The notes: generated by a model not told the origin, from the letters alone. 16,603 bases of DNA from Actinomycetes bacterium (GCA_021793335.1 JAJYSW010000049.1:1-16603), one strand, 5' to 3'; positions 1 to 8,537 are shown, numbered from the stretch's first letter. Numbers and translations are program-made.

Positions 1-263
1 TCGTCGCTGGAGGCGGCGGTGGCTGCTGCGATGAGCCAGGTTTCGAGTTGGTCGAGGTCTTCGCAGGTTTCGATGCGTGTGCGTTGTGCTGCGGTTGTCT
101 CGATTGAGCGGGCGGTGAGGATGTTGAGCACCGCCTTGCGTACCCAGTGGCGTTCGCCTTCCCGGCGCCCCTCCTCTCGGCCTTCCTCTCGGCCTTCTTC
201 GCGGCCTTCTTCGCGGAGGCCGTCGGCCCAGGCGGAGTGATATTTGAACTTGGTGGTTGACAT
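1..263 (-). CDS. C-terminal fragment copy of the neighbouring nuclease-like protein (runs off the window)
   Basis: Reading leftward from an ATG at 263, at least 87 codons stay open and run past position 1. The product matches the C-terminal region of the protein encoded at 289-1176, except for a 16-residue expansion of an R-E-E-G repeat and a few changed residues (Trp-Val for Arg-Ala, Leu for Phe). A GGAGG lies 5 nt before the ATG (about 269-273), so it could be translated on its own. In the parent gene the same bases are internal coding sequence. It follows the parent stop codon by only about 25 bp on the same strand, so it is probably on the same transcript. It lacks the whole nuclease-like core and may be a remnant with no function. 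Whether it is expressed, and where it stops, cannot be seen here. Confidence 0.5.
   Translation of the reverse strand, partial: MSTTKFKYHSAWADGLREEGREEGREEGREEGRREGERHWVRKAVLNILTARSIETTAAQRTRIETCEDLDQLETWLIAAATAASSD
161..219. repeat. Degenerate 12-bp tandem repeats encoding R-E-E-G units
   Basis: On the plus strand the unit reads like TTCTTCGCGGCC with variants TTCCTCTCGGCC and CTCCTCTCGGCC. Read on the minus strand it gives repeated Arg-Glu-Glu-Gly. The copy at 302-529 has one such unit at the same place; this copy has exactly 48 bp (four units) more, so the reading frame is kept. Confidence 0.85.
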
Positions 264-288
264 GATCGCCTCCAAGTCGGATTGTGCT

Positions 289-1176
289 CTAGCTGAAGAC
301 TTCGTCGCTGGAGGCGGCGGTGGCTGCTGCGATGAGCCAGGTTTCGAGTTGGTCGAGGTCTTCGCAGGTTTCGATGCGTGTGCGTTGTGCTGCGGTTGTC
401 TCGATTGAGCGGGCGGTGAGGATGTTGAACACCGCCTTGCGTGCCCGGTGGCGTTCGCCTTCTTCGCGGAGGCCGTCGGCCCAGGCGGAGTGATATTTGA
501 ACTTGGTGGTTGACATGATCGCCTCCAAGACTTTCGCGGATGCCTCGTCCAGGACGGTCGAGACCACCCCGATGCGGCGCGCCGCTTCCTCCTTATCGAT
601 TCTAGCGAGAACATGGTCGAGTGCGCTCAGGACCGCTTCGCGGTTCGGCCCGTTTCCATGGAAGATCGCCGACAGCATCGCGGCTCCAGGGGTGGCCTCC
701 GGCGCGTCCGGATCGGTGATGACCCTGACTTGCGCCGGTCCGAAGGACACCGCTTGGACGGTCGAGCCGGGGCCCAAGCGGATCGGTTTGCGGGCTTCGG
801 CGGCCACTTCGTCGCAGTCGCTGATCACCAGCATGATCACCGGGCATTCGCAGTCCTCATAGAGCACCGCGACGTCGGCGGCCCACTTGCGGCGGGCCTT
901 GGCGACCAGCTTGGCCGGGTTCTGGTTATTGCGCCGATGGGCCTCGATAGGTACGACGAGCGGGCCGTCGCTCATGCCGAGCCTGGCCACCAGATCGATC
1001 CGGCGCTCACGGGGGAAGCGCCGGTTGGCGTTCTCGGAGTCGGTTCGGGCGTAGCTGAGTTCTTTCGGGTCGTAGTGGATACCGGCGATTCTGAGCAGCT
1101 CCAGCGTGTCCGCAGGTTGCATGCGTGCCACTTCGAGGATCGCCTCGTGCTGGGGTGTCAGTCCTTCACGGGCCAA
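289..1176 (-). CDS. Hypothetical protein, probable PD-(D/E)XK / Rpn-like nuclease-fold family
   Basis: 295 residues. I recognise the general layout of a multi-copy actinomycete hypothetical family: a head region, a core with an Asp in the RRIDLVARL segment (about residues 58-66) followed by a beta strand ending in P-I-E-A-H (about 75-80), a conserved region with VITDPDAPEA, then a charged R-E-E-G linker and a C-terminal segment with C-E-D-L-D-Q-L-E-T-W. The spaced D...ExH resembles a PD-(D/E)XK active site (D...ExK/Q), which is why I call it nuclease-like; catalysis is inference. Start is TTG at 1176, chosen because AAGGAGG lies 4 nt upstream; the ATG at 1193 is out of frame. The stop is followed after 25 bp by a partial second copy of its own 3' end. 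No signal peptide or membrane segment. Function unknown. Confidence 0.75.
   Translation of the reverse strand: MAREGLTPQHEAILEVARMQPADTLELLRIAGIHYDPKELSYARTDSENANRRFPRERRIDLVARLGMSDGPLVVPIEAHRRNNQNPAKLVAKARRKWAADVAVLYEDCECPVIMLVISDCDEVAAEARKPIRLGPGSTVQAVSFGPAQVRVITDPDAPEATPGAAMLSAIFHGNGPNREAVLSALDHVLARIDKEEAARRIGVVSTVLDEASAKVLEAIMSTTKFKYHSAWADGLREEGERHRARKAVFNILTARSIETTAAQRTRIETCEDLDQLETWLIAAATAASSDEVFS
302..529. repeat. Direct repeat copy 2 (inside the full-length gene)
   Basis: The parental segment of the duplication, covering the last 76 codons or so of the gene at 289-1176. It is 225/228 identical to copy 1 once the 48-bp insertion is set aside. Confidence 0.95.
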
Positions 1177-1284
1177 GTGGCCTCCTTCAACATCGAAGGT
1201 GAACGGTTGACACCGGGGCTAACTCGCTCACGTGAAGAAAGGTGACGACCGATCGACGGAATGTGTCGACGGGCACGTTCATGT

Positions 1285-1321
1285 GCGGGCGGGGGCCGGG
1301 CGCGCCAGCGCCCCAGCCCGC
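1285..1321 (-). terminator. GC-rich two-part hairpin downstream of pmmB
   Basis: Inner stem GGGCGC (1298-1303) and GCGCCC (1308-1313) around the loop GCCA; outer stem GCGGGC (1285-1290) and GCCCGC (1316-1321). It lies 17 bp past the pmmB stop codon and before the next minus-strand gene, as a factor-independent terminator would. There is no U-tract, which is common in high-GC actinomycetes. The rest of 1177-1337 shows nothing else I can name. Confidence 0.5.
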
Positions 1322-1337
1322 CGCCGCGTCGGTCCGG

Positions 1338-3029
1338 TCAGTGCGGCACTCCCAGGAGCCCCGCGACCTCGGCTCTGAGGGCCGCTATGGAGGCTCGGGC
1401 GCGACCCCTGGCCTCGCCGAGATCGTCTCCGGCGTCCTCGCGCACCTCCAGGTACACCTTCAGTTTCGGTTCGGTGCCGCTCGGCCGGGCCACCACTCTG
1501 GCGTTCGCCGTGTCGATCGCGACCACGTCGGCCTCGGGGAGACGGTCGACCCACGCGGTCACCTGCTCGTCCAAGAGCTCAGTGGGCCGGGTGGCGCGCA
1601 GCCGCGTCATGCACGAGGCGATCTCGCTCAGGTCGTCCACGCGGATCGAGAGCTGCCCGGTCTCGTAGACGCCGAATTCCTCGGCCAGCTCGTCCAGCCG
1701 GTCGGCCAGCGTCGAGAGCTTCGCGGCCTGGCCCGCGGCGATCTCCGAGATGACCAGGGCCGCCGAGATGCCGTCCTTGTCGCGCAGGAGCCCGGGGGCC
1801 ACGCAGTAGCCCAGGGCCTCTTCGAACGCGAACGCCAGGTTCGCGTCGGCCCGCGCGAGCCACTTGAAGCCGGTGAGGGTCTCCTCGTAGCCGAAGCCGC
1901 GTGCAGCGCACATGGCCTTCAACTGCGTGGTCGAGACGATCGTCGTCGCATAGACGCCGCCGTGGCCTTTGCGCATCCAGTGATCGGCGAGGAGCACGCC
2001 CACTTCGTTGCCGGTGAGTCGGCGCCAGGTGTCGCCGGTCGGCACGGCCACCGAGCAGCGGTCCGCGTCCGGGTCCAGTGCCAGCGCCACGTCCGCGCCC
2101 TCCTCGGCCGCCAGGGCCGTGAGCAGATCGAGCGCGCCCGGTTCCTCCGGGTTCGGGAAGGCCACGGTCGGGAAGTCCGGGTCCGGTGCGGCCTGCTCGG
2201 GGACGAGGACCGGGGCCCCGAAGCCCGCTCGTTTCATGGCCTCCACGAGCGTCCCCCCGCCCACGCCGTGCATCGGGGTGGCGACGGCCGCGAGCCGCTT
2301 GGGGTCGTCGGGGTCGACCACGGAGACGATCGCGTCCAGATACCGTTCGACGATGTCCTCGTCGAGGATCTCGCCGCCGTCGCCGAGCGGGATCTCCGAG
2401 AGCGGCCCGAGGTCGGTGATCGCCTGTTCGATCTCGGTGTCGGCGGGCGGCACGATCTGGGCGCCCGCGCCGAGTTCGCCGCCCAGTTCGCGCCCCAGGT
2501 AGACCTTGTACCCGTTGTCCTGCGGCGGGTTGTGGCTGGCGGTCACCTGCACCGCGGCGGCGGCGTCGAGGCTCGTCACCGCGAATGCGGTCACCGGGGT
2601 CGGCAGCGGCCCCGGCATGACCAGTGCGCGGCGGCCCGAACCGGTGACCACGCGGGCGGTCTCGGTGGCGAACTCGCGGCTGCGGTGCCGTGCGTCGTAG
2701 CCGACCACGACCGGTCCGCGAGAGCCTTTCGCATCGAGCCAGTGCACGAGCCCTGCCGCGGCGGCGCGGACCACGGCCCGGTTCATGCCGTTCGGTCCGG
2801 CTCGCAGGGGGCCGCGCAGTCCGGCGGTGCCGAATTCGAGCCGTCCCGCGAAGCGGTCGGCCAGCTCGGCCTCGGTCGCCGGAAGCGCGTCGAGCAGGCG
2901 GTAGAGCTCGTCGCGATCGGATTTATCGGGGTCGTCGGTGATCCAGGTGAGCGCCTCGGCGCGCAGCGCGTCGAGGGTACCGGTCACTTCTCGTGTCTGC
3001 GAGGACTCCATGCCCGAATCCTCGCACAT
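1338..3029 (-). CDS. pmmB: Phosphomannomutase/phosphoglucomutase (alpha-D-phosphohexomutase family)
   Basis: Interconverts hexose 1- and 6-phosphates in the cytoplasm, feeding nucleotide-sugar and glycogen metabolism. 563 residues with all four family signatures in order: N-terminal substrate loop FGTAGLRG (66-73); phosphoserine loop TASHNP (163-168, phosphorylated Ser165); metal loop DPDADR (319-324); sugar loop FEEALG (402-407); phosphate loop RPSGTEPK (515-522). Length and the C-terminal phosphate loop match actinomycete PmmB proteins. Two starts are possible: ATG at 3029 (GAAGG 6 nt upstream) and ATG at 3011, residue 7 (GAGGA 7 nt upstream). Related proteins begin close to the second, so the first six residues are uncertain. 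The gene follows the kinase at 3068-5011 on the same strand after 38 bp, so they may share a transcript. Preference for mannose or glucose phosphate cannot be read from the sequence. Confidence 0.93.
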   Translation of the reverse strand: MCEDSGMESSQTREVTGTLDALRAEALTWITDDPDKSDRDELYRLLDALPATEAELADRFAGRLEFGTAGLRGPLRAGPNGMNRAVVRAAAAGLVHWLDAKGSRGPVVVGYDARHRSREFATETARVVTGSGRRALVMPGPLPTPVTAFAVTSLDAAAAVQVTASHNPPQDNGYKVYLGRELGGELGAGAQIVPPADTEIEQAITDLGPLSEIPLGDGGEILDEDIVERYLDAIVSVVDPDDPKRLAAVATPMHGVGGGTLVEAMKRAGFGAPVLVPEQAAPDPDFPTVAFPNPEEPGALDLLTALAAEEGADVALALDPDADRCSVAVPTGDTWRRLTGNEVGVLLADHWMRKGHGGVYATTIVSTTQLKAMCAARGFGYEETLTGFKWLARADANLAFAFEEALGYCVAPGLLRDKDGISAALVISEIAAGQAAKLSTLADRLDELAEEFGVYETGQLSIRVDDLSEIASCMTRLRATRPTELLDEQVTAWVDRLPEADVVAIDTANARVVARPSGTEPKLKVYLEVREDAGDDLGEARGRARASIAALRAEVAGLLGVPH

Positions 3030-3067
3030 ACGATGCCTTCAGGGCGTCCGTTGCGCATGGCGTGGCA

Positions 3068-5011
3068 TCACTCGATCCGGAACGACCGCAGCGCCGCTTC
3101 GTAGACCTGCTGCGACAGCTCCCAGCCGGCGGCGGGCCCGGCCACGAACACGCCGTAGGCGGTGCCGTCTCCGGCATCCACGATGGCCCAGACCGAGTGC
3201 CGCTCGGCTCCCGACTCGATGTCGGTGCCGGTGTATTCGAGGACGGCGCCGCTCATGCCGCCGAACTCGACGGGTTCGAGCCGGATCTGCTCCAGGTCGG
3301 CGGTGTCGTCGAGCCCGGTCTCGTAGAAGTTGCTCAAATATCCCTCGGGATCGGCCGCGCCCCGGTCGGAACCGGCGTAGAACCGCACCCACTGGGTCTC
3401 GTCCTCGGTGTTGTAGTAGGTGGCGAAGTCGTCCTGCGCCAGCCCTTCGCCCCAGACGGCCGGGTAGTCGACACTGAAGCCCCGGCCCTCGTGGGTCGCG
3501 GCATCGAAGCTCGGGGCGGCGTTCTCGTCCTCACCGCCGCCGCCCTCGTCCGCGCCGTCCTCCGTGTCTTCGGCGGGCGCTTCAGCGGTGGGCTGATCGG
3601 CGGGCTCCTCGCCGCCGGACTGCCAGCGGTGCACCAGGTATCCCAGGCCGATCACGAGGAGCAGGCACACCGCCCCGATCGCGATTCTTCTGCCCAGGCT
3701 CGGCGGATCCTCCTGCGAGGGCTCGGCCGGTTCGGGTTCGCGCGGGCGGGACCGGGGCGCGGCGACCTGGTGGAATCCGCTGGTGGCCGAGCGTCCGCCC
3801 GCTGAGGCGGGCCTGGCCGGTATGGGACCGGTGTTGCTCGCCAGCGGCCCTGCCAGCAGCTCGGTGAGCTCCAGGCGGACCTGTTCGAGCGTGTACCGCT
3901 GCTCGGGCTCCTTGGCGAGCATCCCGCCCAGCAGCGGTGTGAGCGGTCCGGCGTTGCGGGGGCTTTCGGGCGGTTCCTGGACGACGGCGCGCATCGTCGA
4001 GACCGCGTCGCCCCTGTCGAACGGCGGCCGCCCTTCGACGGCCGCATACAGGGTGACGCCGAGGCTGAAGACGTCGCTGGGCGGTTCGGCCGGGTGCCCC
4101 ACGGCGCGCTCGGGCGAGATGTAATGAGCGCTGCCGAGGACCTTGCCGGGCGTCGTGCCGCCGGACATCTGGTTCAACTGGGCCGCCCCGAAGTCCGAGA
4201 GGACGCAGCGGCCGTCGACGGAGATGAGGACGTTCCCGGGCTTGACGTCCCGGTGGATGATCCCCGCGTCGTGTGCGGCCTGGAGTGCGCCGACCAGCGC
4301 CAGCCCGATCTTGGCGGCCACGCGCGGGGGGAGCGGCCCGTCGGCGGTGAGGATGTCGGCGAGGCTGCGGGCCTGGAGCAGTTCCATGACGATCCACGGC
4401 AGTCCGGCGTGCTCGACGACGTCGAAGACGCGGATGACCGAGGGGTGCGACAGCCCGGCGGCGATCTGCGCCTCGCGCCTGGAGCGGTCGATGAGCTGCT
4501 CGCGTTCGCCCGGCGGCAGCTCCGGTGGTAGGAACACTTCTTTGAGTGCCACTTCGCGCCGCAGCACGGTGTCGTCGGCGCGCCACACGGAGCCGTTCCC
4601 GCCCTTGCCGACGAGGTCGAGGAGCCGGTACCGGTCGCTGACGATGTCGCCGGGGACGGCCTGGCGTCCGGGTGCGGCCGGACGGCCGTGGTCGAAGGGC
4701 GGCCGGCTCCGGTGGTCGTCGCCGACGGCGAAGCTCTGCCCGTGGCCGCCGCCGTGCCGGTACTGCCCGTATGCGCCTGAGCCGCCGTGGGGAGCGGGAT
4801 CGTGGTGAGCGCGGTCGTAGGCGCTCGAATCGGCGAACCGGCCGCCTGGAGAACGGTGGGGATCGTGCGAACCGGTCGGCGGGGCCCCGTATGATGAGCC
4901 CGCATCGCCTGCGACTCCGTAGGCGCCGGAGGCACCGGAGGGCACGGGCCCGGGGCGGGGGTCCTGCCAGGCATTGGGACCGCCGCGGCCGTAGTCTGCT
5001 GAATACGTCAT
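3068..5011 (-). CDS. Transmembrane Ser/Thr protein kinase, PknB-like, with extracytoplasmic C-terminal domain
   Basis: 647 residues. Residues 1-125 are a low-complexity Gly/Ser/Tyr/His/Pro-rich cytoplasmic tail. The kinase domain spans about 128-386: glycine loop GKGGNG (135-140), ATP-anchoring Lys157 in VALK, catalytic HRD (253-255) with Lys257 and Asn260, DFG (273-275), and SPE (299-301). All catalytic residues are present, so it should be active. A Pro/Arg-rich juxtamembrane stretch follows, then one membrane helix at about 442-461 and an acidic linker (467-498). The external domain, about 505-647, contains GFSVDYPAVW and ends RSFRIE; it resembles PsbP-like/lipoprotein sensor domains rather than PASTA repeats, so the ligand is unlikely to be peptidoglycan muropeptides in the PknB manner. 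Start chosen at ATG 5011, with GAGGAG 7 nt upstream. It diverges from the mutase gene and precedes pmmB. Confidence 0.95.
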   Translation of the reverse strand: MTYSADYGRGGPNAWQDPRPGPVPSGASGAYGVAGDAGSSYGAPPTGSHDPHRSPGGRFADSSAYDRAHHDPAPHGGSGAYGQYRHGGGHGQSFAVGDDHRSRPPFDHGRPAAPGRQAVPGDIVSDRYRLLDLVGKGGNGSVWRADDTVLRREVALKEVFLPPELPPGEREQLIDRSRREAQIAAGLSHPSVIRVFDVVEHAGLPWIVMELLQARSLADILTADGPLPPRVAAKIGLALVGALQAAHDAGIIHRDVKPGNVLISVDGRCVLSDFGAAQLNQMSGGTTPGKVLGSAHYISPERAVGHPAEPPSDVFSLGVTLYAAVEGRPPFDRGDAVSTMRAVVQEPPESPRNAGPLTPLLGGMLAKEPEQRYTLEQVRLELTELLAGPLASNTGPIPARPASAGGRSATSGFHQVAAPRSRPREPEPAEPSQEDPPSLGRRIAIGAVCLLLVIGLGYLVHRWQSGGEEPADQPTAEAPAEDTEDGADEGGGGEDENAAPSFDAATHEGRGFSVDYPAVWGEGLAQDDFATYYNTEDETQWVRFYAGSDRGAADPEGYLSNFYETGLDDTADLEQIRLEPVEFGGMSGAVLEYTGTDIESGAERHSVWAIVDAGDGTAYGVFVAGPAAGWELSQQVYEAALRSFRIE

Positions 5012-5104
5012 TCGGCAACTCCTCGCGAGGGCTCTTCACTAGTTTGCCGTGTCGACGCCACGCTCCGCATACCGGGCTCTCACTCGGAGCCGCCGGGCCG
5101 CGAT

Positions 5105-5116
5105 GCTCACGTGAGC
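5105..5116. promoter_or_regulatory. Perfect 12-bp palindrome GCTCACGTGAGC, candidate operator
   Basis: A perfect inverted repeat in the 147-bp divergent gap between the kinase and mutase starts, 29 bp upstream of the TAGGAT box of the mutase gene, just above where a -35 element would sit. The position suits a transcription factor controlling the mutase, the kinase or both. The factor is unknown. Confidence 0.45.
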
Positions 5117-5145
5117 GGGGCCTCCCCCCGCGTTCCCCGAGCGGT

Positions 5146-5151
5146 TAGGAT
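5146..5151 (+). promoter_or_regulatory. -10 box TAGGAT for the mutase gene (leaderless start)
   Basis: TAGGAT fits the actinobacterial TANNNT -10 pattern and ends 7 nt before the ATG at 5159, which would place transcription start at or next to the start codon. There is no good Shine-Dalgarno and no clear -35 element. Confidence 0.5.
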
Positions 5152-5158
5152 CAGCAGG

Positions 5159-6745
<1,587 letters not shown>

Positions 6746-6772
6746 TCCCATTGTCACCGAATGGCGAAAGCG

Positions 6773-6799
6773 CACAATCTGTCTGATGGCGCGATTGTG
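6773..6799. repeat. Inverted repeat CACAATC / GATTGTG
   Basis: Perfect 7-bp arms at 6773-6779 and 6793-6799 around 13 nt, beginning 28 bp after the mutase stop. It could be part of a terminator (no U-tract) or a protein-binding site. Confidence 0.4.
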
Positions 6800-6821
6800 A
6801 ACGCTGGGAATACTGGCGTTC
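6799..6821. repeat. Inverted repeat GAACGC / GCGTTC
   Basis: Perfect 6-bp arms at 6799-6804 and 6816-6821 around 11 nt. It abuts the preceding inverted repeat, sharing base 6799, so the two hairpins would be mutually exclusive at the junction or form a tandem structure. Confidence 0.4.
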
Positions 6822-6883
6822 CGGCCGTGTTGTGAAGAGTTGAGGCGCGACCGGTCGGTCATTGAAAAATCGGATCGGGGCCG

Positions 6884-6909
6884 TAACTTTTCAGTGCCTG
6901 AAAGCGTTA
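6884..6909. repeat. Hairpin with TTTCAG / CTGAAA stem
   Basis: TTTCAG (6889-6894) and CTGAAA (6898-6903) enclose the loop TGC. Outside a small internal loop, TAAC (6884-6887) pairs with GTTA (6906-6909). Ten base pairs in 26 nt, in a region with no gene. Confidence 0.4.
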
Positions 6910-7077
6910 TGCACCACAACGGCGCCCTTGGATGTACGGTCGGCAACTGATGCGCCACCATGCGCGCGGTCATCGATCACGCTGAGTGCCAATATGTTTC
7001 GATTTAGCGGCGTGTGCGGTACCCCGCCGGGTCGAATCGATGCGGCGACGTCGCTCAACCCGACGCTCGCCGCAACG

Positions 7078-7113
7078 GAGAGCGATCGGGTTTAAGCTTG
7101 CCCAATCGCCCTC
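7078..7113. promoter_or_regulatory. Large dyad upstream of the amidohydrolase gene, candidate operator
   Basis: Arms 7078-7090 (GAGAGCGATCGGG) and 7101-7113 (CCCAATCGCCCTC) are complementary at 11 of 13 positions around a 10-nt spacer that contains AAGCTT. The dyad ends 44 bp before the start codon. A weak promoter (TTTAAG at 7091-7096, 16 nt, CATTAT at 7113-7118) would lie inside it, so binding would block RNA polymerase. An RNA hairpin is the alternative. Confidence 0.45.
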
Positions 7114-7157
7114 ATTATGGCGCTGATTCACTGATGCGAATTGAGAGGCGCGAAGGA

Positions 7158-8513
7158 ATGTACACGCCCACTGCGGAGAATGTCGTCGAAATGGGAACAG
7201 CCACTAAATCCAATGAGGCCGGACTGCCCGGTTCGAGAGCGGCCGAGCGTCGCCTTCTGGTGCCGACCGCGCTGCCCTCCATCGGTATCGCGCCCGAGCC
7301 CGCCGGGCAGGAGCCGCACACCGTCCCCACCTCGCTGCCCGCATTCCTCGACGCCTGGCTCGCGGCCCACTTCGATGACCTCGTCACCGACCGCCGTCAC
7401 ATCCACGCCAACCCGCGCCTGTCCCGCCAAGAGCACGACACGGCCGACTACATCGCCGAACGGCTCGCCGCCGTGGGCCTCGAACCCCGGCTCATCCCCG
7501 ACGGCACCGGCCTGACCTGCGACATCGGCGAAGGTGACCGGGTCATCGCGATCCGCGCGGACATGGACGCCCTACCCATCCACGACCCCAAGGACGTCCC
7601 CTACCGCTCCACCGTCGACGGCGTCTGCCACGCCTGCGGCCACGACGCCCACACCGCGATCCTCGCCGGCGTCGGCCGCGTCCTCGCCGAACTGGACTCC
7701 CAGGGCGAACTGCCCGGCCGGTTCCGACTGATCTTCCAGCCCTCCGAGGAACAGTTCCCCTCAGGGGCCCCCACCATGATCAAACACGGCGCCCTCGCCG
7801 ACGTCGCCGCGATCTTCGCGCTCCACTGCGACCCGCAGTTCCCCGCCGGGCAGATCGGCGTGCGCACCGGCCCCCTCACCGCCGCCTGCGACGTCATGGA
7901 GATCCGCATGCACGGGCGCGGCGGCCACACCTCCCGGCCGCACCTGACCAGCGACCTCATCAGCGCGATGGGCCGGGTCATCGTCGACATGCCCGCGCTG
8001 GTCAATCGCCGCATCGACCCCAGGCAGGCCGTCGCGATCGTCTTCGGCGCCGTCCAGGCCGGTGAGGCCGCCAACGCGATCCCCGAAGAGGCCCTCGCGC
8101 GCGCCACCATCCGGATGCAGGGCCTCGAAACCTGGCAGATGATCCCCGACCTCGTCCAGGAGGTCACCCGTTCGGTCGCCCACTCGGCGGGCGTCGAATG
8201 CGAGATCGACTACCTGCGTGGCGTCCCGCCGGTCGTCAACGACCGGCACGCCTCGGCGATGTTCGCCGGAGCCACTGCCGCCGCGCTCGGCGAGCAGGCC
8301 GTCGCCGAGGCCCCCATGTCGATGGGCGGCGAGGACTTCGCCTACTACCTCGAAGAGGTGCCCGGCGCGATGGCCCGCCTCGGCGTCGGCCGCCCCGGCA
8401 TCGCGTGCGATATCCACCAGGGCGACTTCGATATCGATGAGACCGCGCTCGCCCACGGCGTGCGCGTCATGACTCACACCGTGCTCGCGGCGGCCGGCAG
8501 CCCGGCTTTCTGA
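7158..8513 (+). CDS. M20-family amidohydrolase (AmiA/HipO-like metallohydrolase)
   Basis: A cytoplasmic metal-dependent hydrolase of N-acyl amino acids or related amides; the substrate cannot be read from sequence. 451 residues. Metal ligands fit the M20D pattern: HACGHDAH (158-165, Cys160 and His162), PSEEQ (195-199, catalytic and metal Glu197/198), ALHCDP (221-226, His223) and a C-terminal IHQGDF (His420). A dimerisation domain lies between, about 240-350, with GRGGHTSRPH at 253-262. Start taken at ATG 7158 with GAGAGG 9 nt upstream; an in-frame ATG at 7134 is possible. The first 60 or so residues have no counterpart in typical relatives, which begin near the LPAFLDAWL segment (60-68), and their codons are less G/C-biased. 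There is no signal peptide. The gene is monocistronic and ends facing the GGCT-like gene. Confidence 0.9.
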   Translation: MYTPTAENVVEMGTATKSNEAGLPGSRAAERRLLVPTALPSIGIAPEPAGQEPHTVPTSLPAFLDAWLAAHFDDLVTDRRHIHANPRLSRQEHDTADYIAERLAAVGLEPRLIPDGTGLTCDIGEGDRVIAIRADMDALPIHDPKDVPYRSTVDGVCHACGHDAHTAILAGVGRVLAELDSQGELPGRFRLIFQPSEEQFPSGAPTMIKHGALADVAAIFALHCDPQFPAGQIGVRTGPLTAACDVMEIRMHGRGGHTSRPHLTSDLISAMGRVIVDMPALVNRRIDPRQAVAIVFGAVQAGEAANAIPEEALARATIRMQGLETWQMIPDLVQEVTRSVAHSAGVECEIDYLRGVPPVVNDRHASAMFAGATAAALGEQAVAEAPMSMGGEDFAYYLEEVPGAMARLGVGRPGIACDIHQGDFDIDETALAHGVRVMTHTVLAAAGSPAF

Positions 8514-8537
8514 GCACCGTGCATCCGGTCACGGGAC

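Larger units (their letters stand above)
1..276. repeat. Direct repeat copy 1 (duplicated 3' end of the gene at 289-1176)
   Basis: Aligns base for base with 302-529 apart from three transitions and one 48-bp insertion (161-208). The right end of the duplication is at about 276, just beyond the GGAGG-ATG on the minus strand. The left end lies outside the window. Confidence 0.95.
6746..7157. other. 412-bp non-coding spacer, less GC-rich, rich in dyads
   Basis: The longest stretch without a credible gene. It is visibly more AT-rich than its surroundings. It contains inverted repeats at 6773-6799, 6799-6821, 6884-6909 and 7078-7113 and a 10-bp palindrome CGACCGGTCG at 6848-6857. The one longer open frame (6862-7095) starts with TTG, includes a TTA codon and lacks the local G/C third-position bias, so I do not call it a gene. 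Confidence 0.8.

Noticed and set aside
1..529. CRISPR array or mobile-element ends as explanation for the repeats
   Set aside because: The repeats are two copies of a coding segment plus 12-bp in-frame units. There is no spacer pattern, transposase or terminal inverted repeats.
1207..1212. Perfect TTGACA on the plus strand between the nuclease-like gene and pmmB
   Set aside because: No matching -10 box at 16-19 nt and no plus-strand gene downstream.
3032..3069. GATGCC / GGCATC inverted repeat between the kinase and pmmB
   Set aside because: Only 6-bp arms with a 26-nt loop. Too weak to call a terminator; the gap may simply be an operon spacer.
1242..3104. Long plus-strand open frame (620 codons) opposite pmmB
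   Set aside because: An antisense shadow of a well-conserved gene in GC-rich DNA. The product is low-complexity Arg/Gly/His/Val-rich with no family motif.
6862..7095. Possible 77-codon plus-strand gene in the spacer
   Set aside because: TTG start without a Shine-Dalgarno, includes TTA, and third positions are not G/C-biased as in the neighbours.
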